From Paenibacillus barcinonensis (GTDB lineage: Bacteria; Bacillota; Bacilli; Paenibacillales; Paenibacillaceae), in the NCBI RefSeq assembly GCF_003217495.1, contig NZ_QJSW01000001.1, positions 588,037 through 652,036 of the forward strand: a DNA stretch of 64,000 bases, in the 5' to 3' direction. A program made the position numbers and the translations under genes. Below, in pieces: positions 27,241 to 36,206 of this stretch. The notes beneath the pieces were generated by a model. It was not told the DNA's origin. It saw only the letters and a program-made list of their open reading frames with translations, and made no database searches. Each line of letters begins with the position of its first letter. Within the stretch, counting starts at the first letter, position 1.

Positions 27241-28242
27241 CTAAACAGCATTACGCTCCGTTTCCACATGCCTGCGAAAACGGATGCGAATCATGCGCAA
27301 TCGTTCATACACCTGCTCAAGACTTCCTGCTTCCGGGCGCTCTCCTCCGTAAACTTTATGTAAGACAGGCTTCAGGAACGTATCGCCCAATTCCTCATAT
27401 GCACTCCATACCGCCTCTTGTTCCACCTCCGGCATAACGGCCAGCTCTACATCCAGCAAAGAGTCTGTATCGTAACCCTCCAGATCCAGCGTCTCCAGCA
27501 GTTCAATTAGCTCACGACGGGATAAGCCCGAGCGATTCACAATCTCTTCCAACGTCTGCCCCTCCTTCATGCCCTGTAGCACATGTTTGCGTGTGAGGAA
27601 TTTATCCAGCTCCTGCTTATATTTCTGCTCCTTTTGTTTATACAACCAGCTTTCGTACTCCTCTTCCTTTAATACGGTATACACCCAATCCAGCGGAAAC
27701 GATCTGGAACGCTCGATTGCACTTGTCATTTCCAGCCATTCGGCTCCGTACTCCGATGCCTTGCTCTCCCCCACACCAGGCAACTGCATGAGTTCATCCA
27801 TCGTATGCGGTACAAAAGCGCTGATCAGCCGAAGCAGTCGATTGGTGGCTACAAAATAAGGAGCTTTCCGGTCACTTGCAGCCTTCTGCCGACGCCATGT
27901 ACACAGATCCTCATATAATTGCTCATTCCCGTACAGTTCGCTAAAACAATGCAGTCGTTGCCCGGCATAGCTGCGTAGCTTCATCTCATCATTCTCATGA
28001 TACAATCCATGCAGCAATGGACGATACCCTTCGCTCATCTGCATCGCAAGCTGATAACGATAAATATGCAGTAATTCTTCCCATGACGTTCCTTCATACC
28101 AGATCGTATCCTCACGATCCCCGGCCTCATACCGGCTCCAGCCCAGATGCCATGTGCTCTCCTCCTCTCCAATCCACACCTGGGCTAACTCCTCATGCTG
28201 ATCTGATGTTCTGGATAACCGGTTCATAAAAATGACTTCCAT
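27241..28242 (-). CDS. HRDC-domain protein
   Basis: 333 aa from the ATG at 28242, chosen because GGGAGGGG lies seven bases upstream; the frame extends 22 codons more without a ribosome site. A central HRDC domain (about 115-190) contains LCTWRRQKAASDRKAPYFVA and MQLPGVGESKASEYG, a nucleic-acid-binding fold seen in RecQ and RNase D. The C-terminal region has a helix-turn-helix-like stretch, TLEEIVNRSGLSRRELIELL. No helicase or nuclease motif is present. It may be an accessory DNA/RNA-binding protein. Confidence 0.78.
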   Translation of the reverse strand: MEVIFMNRLSRTSDQHEELAQVWIGEEESTWHLGWSRYEAGDREDTIWYEGTSWEELLHIYRYQLAMQMSEGYRPLLHGLYHENDEMKLRSYAGQRLHCFSELYGNEQLYEDLCTWRRQKAASDRKAPYFVATNRLLRLISAFVPHTMDELMQLPGVGESKASEYGAEWLEMTSAIERSRSFPLDWVYTVLKEEEYESWLYKQKEQKYKQELDKFLTRKHVLQGMKEGQTLEEIVNRSGLSRRELIELLETLDLEGYDTDSLLDVELAVMPEVEQEAVWSAYEELGDTFLKPVLHKVYGGERPEAGSLEQVYERLRMIRIRFRRHVETERNAV

Positions 28243-28311
28243 GCGTAGTCCCCTCCCTATAATGTCCCAGCATGTTCGATTAACAAAGCACGGGCTGTTC
28301 CCATACAACGC

Positions 28312-28352
28312 AAAAAAACACCCCTCCTGCAGAAATGCTGCAAGAGAGGTGC
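28312..28352 (-). terminator. Rho-independent terminator of the ROK kinase gene
   Basis: Minus strand CACCTCTCTTGCAGC ... CTGCAGGAGGGGTG, slightly imperfect, followed by T7. About 75 bases after the stop. Confidence 0.75.
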
Positions 28353-28426
28353 TTCCTCATTAACCGTACTATGCTGTTGCAACTATCATAACCAAAATGG
28401 TAAAATTCGTCAATCCCTGTAATGAC

Positions 28427-29305
28427 TTATTTGGACAATGCCAATTTTGCCAGAGCAAGTGAGCCACATAATCCTGCATTGTCTCCCAAGCCGGGTGGCA
28501 CTACATACTGATCAATTCCGGCATGAAGAGACGGATGCTGCACATACCCGGCCAGCAGTTCCTGCAATTTACTGCGAACCATCGGGAACAGGTGCTCCTG
28601 CTTCATAACACCGCCACCCATTACAATTTTCTCTGGAGACAGAATCAATACATAATTCATCAGTGCATGTGCAAGATAATGCGCCTCCATCTCCCATGCT
28701 TTGTGATCTGCCGGCAGTTCATATGCAGGCTGCCCCCAACGCTTGTTAATTGCCGGACCTGCGGCAAGACCTTCAAGGCAATCTCCATGATACGGACAAA
28801 AGCCCTCGTAAGTATCCTCTGGATGTCTGCGCACAATGATATGCCCCATCTCGGGATGGGACAATCCATGAACCATTTTCCCACTAACAACAGCTCCCGC
28901 ACCAATACCCGTACCTACCGTTATATACAGACAGCTATCAAGTCCCTGAGCAGCTCCCCAAGTCGCTTCCCCCAGAGCAGCACCATTTACATCGGTATCA
29001 AACGTCATGGGTACATCAAAATGTTCCTTGAGTTTGCCAATGATGTTGTACTGTCCCCAGTGTGGCTTAGGTGTTGTTGTGATATATCCATATGTTGGAC
29101 TTCCTTCAATCGGATCAATTGGACCAAATGAACCTACACCCAGCGCCTCAATTCCTTTGCCTTCAAAAAAAGCAATAACTTGTGCCATCGTTTCCTCCGG
29201 CGTAGTTGTAGGAAAGCTTACTCGCTCCAACACCTCTCCTTGCTCCGTACCAATGCCGCATACAAATTTGGTTCCGCCTGCTTCAATTGCACCTAAAACT
29301 GTCAT
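28427..29305 (-). CDS. ROK-family fructokinase (GmuE/ScrK-like)
   Basis: 292-aa sugar kinase. N-terminal ATP motif GAIEAGGTKFVCGIG, active-site Asp in TFDTDVNGAALGE, phosphate loop TVGTGIGAG, and the zinc-type ROK signature HPEMGHIIV through GFCPYHGDCLEGLAAGPA. Similarity to B. subtilis GmuE/YdhR is close from memory, so fructose is the likely substrate. It is alone, with no transporter or hydrolase adjacent. ATG start behind GGGAGTG. Confidence 0.88.
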   Translation of the reverse strand: MTVLGAIEAGGTKFVCGIGTEQGEVLERVSFPTTTPEETMAQVIAFFEGKGIEALGVGSFGPIDPIEGSPTYGYITTTPKPHWGQYNIIGKLKEHFDVPMTFDTDVNGAALGEATWGAAQGLDSCLYITVGTGIGAGAVVSGKMVHGLSHPEMGHIIVRRHPEDTYEGFCPYHGDCLEGLAAGPAINKRWGQPAYELPADHKAWEMEAHYLAHALMNYVLILSPEKIVMGGGVMKQEHLFPMVRSKLQELLAGYVQHPSLHAGIDQYVVPPGLGDNAGLCGSLALAKLALSK

Positions 29306-29373
29306 GTTTGCTTCACTCCCAGGTTGGTTTAATGTCTAGCGCTGTTGCTTCGGGCATTGAATGATTCGTAGCT

Positions 29374-30096
29374 TCAAATGCCGACTTGCGGACTTGAGTC
29401 TCCGTTACTTCCCAGCTTGTTCAGTCGCTTGAGCAGCGTCTGTCTCCAGCTTTCCGAAAGTGCAGGTAGGGCGAGCAGCATCTGAATCCCCTCAACATTC
29501 TGCTTTCCCTGATGCATAATTCGATTTGCTTCAAGGACGGTCATCGAGGAAGGATCGGTGTGTATTTTTCTGAACTGAGATCCCAGAGCAACTTGCCCTT
29601 CCTGCAACACTCGAAAATAAAAGCCCGTATGTCCACTTTCTTGAAAATAAACGGGCAGCTCCTTATAGTCATACCTTGCTCCCAGCTTAAAGCATGGCTG
29701 CCTAGGTTGACTGACCTGCATCTGTGCATCGCCTAATTGAAATATATCTCCAATCCGTACCTCTTCTTCAGCACAGCCTGTGACCGTAAGATTCTCTCCA
29801 AAAGCTCCCCAGTTCAGCTTGCGATTCATCAACCGTTCAAGTACAGCATAACGACTGTAATCGTATACACAAACTGCCTTGTCAGGCCCACCGTGATGAA
29901 CAAGGTCGGCCTGCGCATCCCCTGACATTCCAGTGAATGAGAGGAATACCGGTGTGGAGACAGGATGCTTCATGATACCGCTCAGCACCTCATGTTTCTG
30001 ACCCGGTAACGGTCTAGGCTGCCCTACGTTAATGGCCAGAACCGCTGTGCTCTCCTTTTCTGTGATCAGATCGGATTCAGGTTTCAATCGCATCAT
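29374..30096 (-). CDS. MOSC-domain protein (YiiM-like)
   Basis: 240 aa. The MOSC domain (about 35-165) shows FTGMSGDAQADLVHHGGPDKAV, WGAFGENLTVTG, RIGDIFQLGDAQMQVSQPRQPC (with the conserved Cys) and GWYFRVL-type end (GFYFRVLQEG). The C-terminal 3-alpha domain is typical of YiiM. MOSC proteins handle molybdenum-cofactor-bound sulfur, and YiiM reduces N-hydroxylated compounds. It follows the NAGPA gene by 18 bases, so the two are probably co-transcribed. Two ATGs lie behind GAGGAGG; the second is better spaced. Confidence 0.85.
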   Translation of the reverse strand: MMRLKPESDLITEKESTAVLAINVGQPRPLPGQKHEVLSGIMKHPVSTPVFLSFTGMSGDAQADLVHHGGPDKAVCVYDYSRYAVLERLMNRKLNWGAFGENLTVTGCAEEEVRIGDIFQLGDAQMQVSQPRQPCFKLGARYDYKELPVYFQESGHTGFYFRVLQEGQVALGSQFRKIHTDPSSMTVLEANRIMHQGKQNVEGIQMLLALPALSESWRQTLLKRLNKLGSNGDSSPQVGI

Positions 30097-30114
30097 ACCT
30101 CCTCTGCAGATATT

Positions 30115-31233
30115 TTATCGGACAGAACCACCAAATACCAGTGTATTGCTCAGCAACCGACCGGGGGACGTCAGCATCTTGCCGCTGGCATACAAGCCTG
30201 AGGATGCACCGCCATCGAGATTCATGGCCTGCTTGGCTCCAAGCTTCTGCATCACTGCTGCCCATTCTTTCATTGTAGCACCAGAAACGGTAGCCAGCAT
30301 TACTGAACCATCTGCCATAATTGCGATTCCACTTCTCGCACCGGAAGCATTTAGAATTTTAGGGTCTTTGAACCCTTCATTTGCCGGATTAACAGCGATT
30401 TTTCCATCCTTGACCAGACGCGGACCAGCACCGACTGCTGTTACAACCTCCTGCCAAGGGATATCCTGTCCGGCTGCGTTCGTGTATCTGTAATTCATCT
30501 CTACGGTAGAGCCTACAGTGAAACGGTCCGACATGGACTTCTCATTGCCTGTAAATACAAGCACGGAGCCATTCTTTGGAATAGCAACGTTGGAATTGGG
30601 TACTTTTTGTGTCACTACTCCCTTCTCCATAATCACCGCAGTGCCTCCTTTAAATCCAACGTTCGCACCGCGCTCCGGCGTATACAAAATAGAGATGCTT
30701 GAATCTGCTGAAGGCGTGCGATTAATAAACGTTGCATACCAACTGCGTGATTTTCCATTCGCATCCGTAACATTCCCCGTCAAGCTTACTTGAAGTGAAT
30801 CCATCATCGCTGAACCATCTGCTTTAAATCCGATCGAAGTGCCATATCTTCCTATATGTATAACTTTTCCATTTGCTATTAACATACCATAAGGGTCAGG
30901 TGCTCCATGATAAGCTTCAAAAAAGGCTCCGTTAATTGCCGCTTGTGCACCATATGCCTGCACAATGGATGGCAACGTTGCTGTCTGCCCTACCTGCTTC
31001 TTGGCAAGCCCCACTGTAACAGGTGTCCCTTTGGGAATGCTTACAGTCTGCACACTAAAGCTGCGTCCTGCTGCTTTTACTTTCTGCACTTTCGAACTAA
31101 TTGCGGCTTTAGCCTCCGCTGCCTGTGGTGCACTTACGGCCCCCGTAAGCAGTACCGGTAAAGCCAGGACGAGGGCCAGCGCCCCGGTCCACCATTTTTT
31201 ACTCATTCTGCTCGTTACCCTGCTGCTAGTCAT
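30115..31233 (-). CDS. Secreted phosphodiester glycosidase (NAGPA-domain) protein
   Basis: 372 aa from the ATG at 31233, which overlaps the exonuclease stop as ATGA. Signal peptide at about residues 10-38 (LALVLALPVLLTG through PQAAEA). The rest is a NAGPA domain: AAINGAFFEAYHGAPDPYGMLI, IGFKADG, VTAVGAGPRLVKDGK, SGARSGIAIMADG and the C-terminal AMNLDGGASSGLYASGK. Relatives remove GlcNAc-phosphodiesters or similar groups; in Bacillus they are linked with the cell envelope. Pairing with a cytoplasmic nuclease is unexplained. Confidence 0.85.
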   Translation of the reverse strand: MTSSRVTSRMSKKWWTGALALVLALPVLLTGAVSAPQAAEAKAAISSKVQKVKAAGRSFSVQTVSIPKGTPVTVGLAKKQVGQTATLPSIVQAYGAQAAINGAFFEAYHGAPDPYGMLIANGKVIHIGRYGTSIGFKADGSAMMDSLQVSLTGNVTDANGKSRSWYATFINRTPSADSSISILYTPERGANVGFKGGTAVIMEKGVVTQKVPNSNVAIPKNGSVLVFTGNEKSMSDRFTVGSTVEMNYRYTNAAGQDIPWQEVVTAVGAGPRLVKDGKIAVNPANEGFKDPKILNASGARSGIAIMADGSVMLATVSGATMKEWAAVMQKLGAKQAMNLDGGASSGLYASGKMLTSPGRLLSNTLVFGGSVR

Positions 31234-32123
31234 CCAATTGCCACTCCCATCCAAGAGCCAAGGCTCTTCATCTCAAGTTGTTCAAACTTGTCCATTACCG
31301 TATCCGGGTCAAGACGTAATTCACAGCCATCCAGTGTACATGAAACTGGAACAGCACAATGAATCTCTGCCAGTTTGCGGGACAGATGCAGCATATCGAG
31401 ATCACTCTCAATTTTTTTGCGCACTGAAGGAGTCAGTTGCTCCAGATTGCTTAAAATGCCTTCGATTGAGCCATACTCCTGTACGAGCTTCAAAGCCGTC
31501 TTTTCACCAATGCCCCGTACACCAGGATAATTGTCGCTGGCATCCCCCATCAAACCCTTCATGTCAATAATCTGACGCGGGGTTAACTGTTTCTCGGCCA
31601 GCAGTGTTTCCGGATTGTACACCATGTAGTTGCCGTGACCTTTTTTCATAATAATAATACTGGTTCGGTCATTGATCAGCTGTAACATATCATGGTCGCC
31701 GGTAAGCACCATCACCTTCATATCCGTCTCTTCGGTATAATACTTGGCAAGTGTCCCGATACAATCGTCGGCCTCGTATCCCGCTGCTCCGATATTCGGA
31801 ATGTTCAGGCTGTCCATCACTTCCTTAATCAGGGCAAACTGTGGAATAAGATCGTCCGGCGCTTCGGCCCGGTTCCCTTTGTACGCTGCGTATTCTTCAC
31901 CGCGAAATGTCTTGCCGCCCATATCCCAGCAGCAGATCACATGGCTTGGTCCAAACGTCTGAACTGCATCCCAAAAATAACGGATAAAACCATAAACTGC
32001 GTTGGTCGGGAGCCCTGCCTTTGTGCGTCTGATATATCCGCTCGCAGCTGTTGCATAGTACGCACGGAACAACACTGCCATACCGTCTACCAGTAACAAA
32101 GTAGGTTCATTACGTTGATTCAC
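31230..32123 (-). CDS. Stand-alone 5'-3' exonuclease (YpcP-like)
   Basis: 297-aa flap/5'-3' exonuclease homologous to the N-terminal domain of DNA polymerase I. Metal-binding acidic residues are visible in LLVDGMAVLFRAYYA, CWDMGGKTFR, GYEADDCIGTL, LTGDHDMLQL and MGDASDNYPGVRGIGEKTA (helix-3-turn-helix). It probably removes RNA primers or flaps alongside Pol I. GTG start with AAGGAG about 12 bases away. First gene of a likely three-gene unit with NAGPA and MOSC genes. Confidence 0.9.
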   Translation of the reverse strand: MNQRNEPTLLLVDGMAVLFRAYYATAASGYIRRTKAGLPTNAVYGFIRYFWDAVQTFGPSHVICCWDMGGKTFRGEEYAAYKGNRAEAPDDLIPQFALIKEVMDSLNIPNIGAAGYEADDCIGTLAKYYTEETDMKVMVLTGDHDMLQLINDRTSIIIMKKGHGNYMVYNPETLLAEKQLTPRQIIDMKGLMGDASDNYPGVRGIGEKTALKLVQEYGSIEGILSNLEQLTPSVRKKIESDLDMLHLSRKLAEIHCAVPVSCTLDGCELRLDPDTVMDKFEQLEMKSLGSWMGVAIG

Positions 32124-32279
32124 TTGAATTTACTCTCTCCTTGATCTATGAAAGCCGAACACATACACCCTCTGTTCAACCCCAATAGCATATATAAAAT
32201 ATCGAAACTAATTCTATCATCTTGGCAGGGTTAAGCCAACCCTCATTATAGCATAGTTGCACCAGCTCCGATTCAACCA

Positions 32280-32311
32280 AAAAAGCCCTGAATGTTGAAC
32301 AATTCAAGGCT
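32280..32311 (-). terminator. Rho-independent terminator of the Spx/ArsC-like gene
   Basis: Minus strand AGCCTTGAAT ... ATTCAGGGCT (one G-U pair) followed by T6, about 60 bases after the stop. Confidence 0.75.
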
Positions 32312-32368
32312 AATCCGGTACTTGCTCACGGACAGTGCAATTTACACATATCCCGCTTCAAGTAAGTT

Positions 32369-32734
32369 TTATGCATTATTCCATTCCTGCTCAAACGTCT
32401 CTTCCTTGAAACCAACCGTCACCCGCTCACCGTCGGTTACGATGGGACGTTTGATCAAGCGGCCGTTGGAAGCCAGCAGAGTAATCTGTTCCTCCTCTGA
32501 CATGCCCGGCAGCTTGTCCTTCAGTTGCTGCTCCTTATATACCTCACCACTGGTATTAAAAAACTTTTTCACTTCAAGTCCACTCTTCTGGATCAGTTTG
32601 GTTAATTCATCCTGGGATGGCGGTGTGTCAAAAATAGGGATCAGCTCCAGCTCATGCCCTTGCGCTTCAAGCCATTTAACGGCTTTGCGGCATGTGCCGC
32701 ATTTGCTATACTGGTAAACTTTTAGGTTGGTCAT
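32369..32734 (-). CDS. Spx/ArsC-family thioredoxin-fold protein
   Basis: 121 aa. N-terminal CxxC in YSKCGTCRKAVKWLE, then FFNTSG, YKEQQL and the C-terminal NGRLIKRPIVTDGE typical of the ArsC/Spx/MgsR family (YffB-like). It lacks the RPxL/G52-type features I would need to call Spx proper. Members act as arsenate or disulfide reductases or as RNA polymerase partners. Single gene with GGAGG and ATG; the upstream region holds the 75-bp repeat array. Confidence 0.82.
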   Translation of the reverse strand: MTNLKVYQYSKCGTCRKAVKWLEAQGHELELIPIFDTPPSQDELTKLIQKSGLEVKKFFNTSGEVYKEQQLKDKLPGMSEEEQITLLASNGRLIKRPIVTDGERVTVGFKEETFEQEWNNA

Positions 32735-32955
32735 GGTTAATGTTCCTCCATCCGCTCGAGAGGCTCAGGTTTCGGTCTCTCGCTTCCCTTGGTTTGCTCC
32801 GCAAATCCAAAAGTCGCTCCATCCCGATACCTTCGCCCTGCAACTTTTATTGGGGGCCAATGAGGGCTCATCGCCCTTCATTCTGCCTATACTTTATCAA
32901 ATCAACACTGCCTGACAAGGGCATGTTGAAGACTCTATTGCCTAGAGCCAGAACA

Positions 32956-33320
32956 ACCTTAGATGCTTTAAAGTCCCTTTAGCCTGCGGCGTGTGGTTCA
33001 GGGCTTCGCTCCCTGCACTGCATATATAACACCTTAATTGCTTTAAAGTCCCTTTAGCCTACGGCGTGTGGTTCAGGGCTTCGCTCCCTGCACTGCATAG
33101 ATAGCACCTTAATTGCTTTAAAGTCCCTTTAGCCTACGGCGTGTGGTTCAGGGCTTCGCTCCCTGCACTGCATAGATAGCACCTTAATTGCTTTAAAGTC
33201 TCTTTAGCCTGCGGCGTGTGGTTCAGGGCTTCGCTCCCTGCACTGCATAGATAGTACCTTAGATGCTTTAAAGTCTCTTTAGCCTACGGCGTGTCGTTCA
33301 GGCGCTTAGCTGCCTGAACG
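32956..33320. repeat. 75-bp non-coding tandem repeat array, about 4.9 copies
   Basis: GCTTTAAAGT recurs at 32965, 33040, 33115, 33190 and 33265, exactly 75 bases apart. Each unit has CTTTAGCC-T[A/G]CGGCGTGT-GGTTCAGGGCTTCGCTCCCTGCACTGCAT, and the units differ at only a few positions. Inside each unit CAGGG-CTTCGCT-CCCTG forms a hairpin. The fifth copy diverges into a perfect 9-bp hairpin CGTTCAGGC-N8-GCCTGAACG (33295-33320). All six frames meet a stop in every unit, so the array is non-coding. It fills the gap between rluA and the Spx/ArsC-like gene. Confidence 0.9.
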
Positions 33321-33329
33321 GAAAGCATT

Positions 33330-34313
33330 TTACAGCTTTTCTCGCGGGCATGCTTCGGCATGCAAACGTTGCTCCAGTGCAGCCATATCCGGCGGTAATG
33401 GTGCCTGGAACGTCATGCGTTCGCGTGAAATTGGATGCTCAAAGGTCAGCTCACAGGCATGCAGTGCCTGACGTTCGATCCATGTATCCCGCTCTTCCCG
33501 AACAGCCATCGTCTGTTCATTTTCATGATGCGCAGACAATGTTTTATACATCCGATCACCAATCAAGGGACAACCGATGGACGTCATATGTACACGGATC
33601 TGATGTGTACGTCCACTCTCCAGCTTGAGACTTACCGCACTGGCTGTGCCATCTGCGAAGCGTGTCAGCGTCGTATACAACGTCCTCGCGGCATATCCGT
33701 CAGGTGTAACGATACGACGATGCGGCTCTTCAGGATCACGGTCGATTGGGCCATCGACTGCACCCTGTTCAGGAACAGGGCTACCATGAACGAATGCAAC
33801 ATATTTTTTATCCACTGTGCCTGCGATCATCTGCTCTGACACATGCTGATGTACATAAGGATTTTTGGCAATCGCGAGCACTCCTGATGTTTCCTGATCC
33901 AGTCGGTGAATAGGTCGAAAGCGGAACTTCTCGCCTTTTTTCTGCCAATAATACACCACACCATTCGCGAGCGTACCTGTATAATGTCCATGCGTTGGAT
34001 GTACGATGATGCCCGCATCCTTATTTACAATCAGCAGATGTTCATCTTCATACAGCACCGTAAATGGAATATCCTCTGGCAAAATATCATCCGATTCCTC
34101 CTGCTCCATTCGGACCTCCACCAGATCACCTGCACGCACCTTGACACTGATATATACCCGTTCTCCATTGAGCATGACACCCTGCTCTGTTAGTTTGATT
34201 TTGGACAAAAGCTTGCGCGATACCTGCAGCCGCTTCTGAAGTACGGTCTTCAGCAGCCAGCCGTCCTCCACTTCGGTAACTCTGTAAGTAATCGGCGCGT
34301 AATACTGGCTCAT
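33330..34313 (-). CDS. RluA-family pseudouridine synthase
   Basis: 327-aa RNA-modifying enzyme. An N-terminal S4-like segment (about 15-70) precedes the catalytic domain, with the catalytic Asp in RPIHRLDQETSGVLAIAK, plus NKDAGIIVHPTHGH and LESGRTHQIRVHM. The exact uridine target in rRNA or tRNA cannot be read. ATG overlaps the stop of the adenosyltransferase gene (ATGA). Last gene of a probable lipoprotein-cobU-adenosyltransferase-rluA unit. Confidence 0.9.
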   Translation of the reverse strand: MSQYYAPITYRVTEVEDGWLLKTVLQKRLQVSRKLLSKIKLTEQGVMLNGERVYISVKVRAGDLVEVRMEQEESDDILPEDIPFTVLYEDEHLLIVNKDAGIIVHPTHGHYTGTLANGVVYYWQKKGEKFRFRPIHRLDQETSGVLAIAKNPYVHQHVSEQMIAGTVDKKYVAFVHGSPVPEQGAVDGPIDRDPEEPHRRIVTPDGYAARTLYTTLTRFADGTASAVSLKLESGRTHQIRVHMTSIGCPLIGDRMYKTLSAHHENEQTMAVREERDTWIERQALHACELTFEHPISRERMTFQAPLPPDMAALEQRLHAEACPREKL

Positions 34314-34885
34314 TCTTTGCGGCGGAATACTTTTTTGCTCCGCACATATTCAATATCAGCTACTTGTTGTCTCGCATTGGCTGTCCGTGCCACAACAAAG
34401 AAATAATCCGACAACCGGTTCAAATACCGTCGCACCGACGGATTAATGTCCGTGTGCTGTCCAAGCGTAACCGTGCGGCGCTCCGCACGGCGGCATACGG
34501 TACGGCACACATGCAGTGCTGAGGAAAGCTGACTTCCCCCCGGGATAATAAAACGTTCCACTTTCGGATTCTCGGCATCATATTGATCAATCCACTGCTC
34601 CAGACGTGTTACCATCTCATCCCGCACTTTGTATTTGGTCTCACTAATGCGTACAAATGCCAGATCCGATCCGCAGTCAAACAGCTCCTGCTGCACCTCC
34701 AGCAAATGCTCCCGCAGGTCCTCAAAATTCCCATTCGCAGCATCAATCAAACTAATCGCTTGACCGACAAAACAATTTAATTCATCAATCGTACCATACG
34801 CCTCTACCCGGTCATCATCCTTGATAACCCGGCCCCCGATGACCGAGGTTTGACCTTCATCACCAGTTCTCGTATAGATCCCCAT
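34310..34885 (-). CDS. PduO-type cob(I)alamin adenosyltransferase
   Basis: 191 aa from the ATG at 34885, preferred because TTGGAGGGG lies just upstream. It attaches the adenosyl group to cob(I)alamin or related corrinoids. Signatures: IYTRTGDEGQTSVIGG at the N terminus (ATP site), VEAYGTIDELNCFVG, FIIPGGS, CRRAERR and YLNRLSDYFFVVAR. Adjacent to cobU, supporting corrinoid salvage, since no de novo cobalamin genes are seen here. Confidence 0.92.
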   Translation of the reverse strand: MGIYTRTGDEGQTSVIGGRVIKDDDRVEAYGTIDELNCFVGQAISLIDAANGNFEDLREHLLEVQQELFDCGSDLAFVRISETKYKVRDEMVTRLEQWIDQYDAENPKVERFIIPGGSQLSSALHVCRTVCRRAERRTVTLGQHTDINPSVRRYLNRLSDYFFVVARTANARQQVADIEYVRSKKVFRRKE

Positions 34886-34907
34886 GCTTACCCCTCCAAT
34901 TGTCAAT

Positions 34908-35453
34908 TTAAGTCCCTTCATCTTCAAACCGTACTTGTTGAGCCTTCAAGTCAATAGCAAGGCCGGAGACAAGCATATACATCTGCTCCGCATGTGACTG
35001 TAATATCCGGTTAACCGATGCCATTCGTGCTGCAAAAATACGTTCTTCCTCTGACGGATACAAGCTGCCGTGCATCTCATTCGTGATCACCAGAATTTTG
35101 CCCTGATAGGACAGCAAGGCTTCAAACAAATGCTGTGTTTCCAGTCGTTGTTGATCAAGGTCTTCTGCTGCTCTGAAGCCAGCCGCCATCCAGGATGTCA
35201 GACTATCGACGATAATGATGCGCTGATCTGCCAGAAAAAGATTGGACTCTCGATTAATCTGTGTCACAAGCTCAGCAAGCTTCAACCCGTTTCCTGCCTG
35301 AATCGCACGATAATGAGCAGATGGCAATTCGGGAATAACGGGATCATGATCACCAGTGGATAAATAAACACCTTCCCGGCTGAGTTGTGCCGCGTATTTC
35401 AGCGCAAAGCGCGTTTTCCCACTGCCTATGCCGCCTGTGACCGTAATTAGCAA
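34908..35453 (-). CDS. cobU: Adenosylcobinamide kinase/guanylyltransferase (CobU-like)
   Basis: 181 aa from a TTG at 35453 that sits seven bases behind GGAAGGGGG; an ATG six codons upstream has a poorer site. P-loop TVTGGIGSGKTRFALKYA, the VDSLTSW segment, ILVITNEMHGSLYP and the C-terminal VNRILQSHAEQMYMLVSGLAIDLK fit CobU. It activates cobinamide for the lower ligand, that is, corrinoid salvage. The NEMHGSLYP motif differs a little from the usual NEVG, so some specificity change is possible. Confidence 0.8.
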   Translation of the reverse strand: MLITVTGGIGSGKTRFALKYAAQLSREGVYLSTGDHDPVIPELPSAHYRAIQAGNGLKLAELVTQINRESNLFLADQRIIIVDSLTSWMAAGFRAAEDLDQQRLETQHLFEALLSYQGKILVITNEMHGSLYPSEEERIFAARMASVNRILQSHAEQMYMLVSGLAIDLKAQQVRFEDEGT

Positions 35454-35490
35454 TCCGCTTCCCCCTTCCATACCCGCTCGGATGTAAATT

Positions 35491-36042
35491 TTATTCCGTT
35501 AGTGCCTTCAGCACTTTTTTCGACTCTTCAATATTAGCCGCTGACAATGGAATGGTGGCGAATAAGTTGCTCGGTGCATAGCTCACATCTTTAAACATTT
35601 GCATATCCTCAAGCGGGATGCCATATAAGTGAGTTTCCTTTTTCATGTCCGAGCCATCATCGCCCTTGCCCTTTTCGACCAGTACAGCCCCTTCAAACAC
35701 ACCACGCTCGTACTTTTTGACATCAAAGGTATCATCCAGCGGAACATTCGAGCCATTCTGACCATACTGCTTCATATCATTCTCAGGCAAAATAAAGATG
35801 TCATGGCTGCCTGCCGCATACTCAACCAATATTTTTTGAACATCGTACATTGCACTTGTAATGATCTCCACTTTAGGCTCTTCCCCGAGCTTTTTCTGCA
35901 AATTTTCTTGCAGTTTCTCCGATATGCCAGATGGATTCCCCTGGTTATCAATGATAAACACAGTAAATCCGTCCTTGCCCCCACATCCAGATAATAAGAA
36001 AATGAGCGAAACCATTGCCACTAGTCCCCAAAATCTCTTCAT
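35491..36042 (-). CDS. Uncharacterised lipoprotein, 183 aa
   Basis: Signal peptide with lipobox LLSGC (residues 16-20), so the mature protein is a membrane-anchored lipoprotein of about 164 residues. The remainder resembles part of a periplasmic binding-protein fold (FTVFIIDNQG, IILVEYAAGSHDIFILPEND-like stretch). No family was recognised. It precedes cobU by 37 bases on the same strand, so a role in corrinoid capture is conceivable but unsupported by motifs. ATG after AAAGGGGG. Confidence 0.75.
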   Translation of the reverse strand: MKRFWGLVAMVSLIFLLSGCGGKDGFTVFIIDNQGNPSGISEKLQENLQKKLGEEPKVEIITSAMYDVQKILVEYAAGSHDIFILPENDMKQYGQNGSNVPLDDTFDVKKYERGVFEGAVLVEKGKGDDGSDMKKETHLYGIPLEDMQMFKDVSYAPSNLFATIPLSAANIEESKKVLKALTE

Positions 36043-36138
36043 TCCAGTTCCCCCTTTAGTCTCCTATGTCCAATATATCACAATTGTTCCACGCAAAAAA
36101 ATAACGGAACTGCTTCGGCGCCATAACCGGCAACACAG

Positions 36139-36163
36139 CAAAAAGAGACCCTCTCGGATCTCC
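36139..36163 (-). terminator. Rho-independent terminator of the Spo0E-like gene
   Basis: Minus strand GAGATCC-GAGA-GGGTCTC (one G-U) followed by T5, about 45 bases after the stop. Confidence 0.7.
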
Positions 36164-36206
36164 TTCAGCAATTCGATATAACGACATATTCGATCCGTCC
36201 GAACAT

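Noticed and set aside
32956..33320. CRISPR array or repeated coding sequence
   Set aside because: The 75-bp units are repeated whole without unique spacers, and each contains stops in all six frames; no cas genes.
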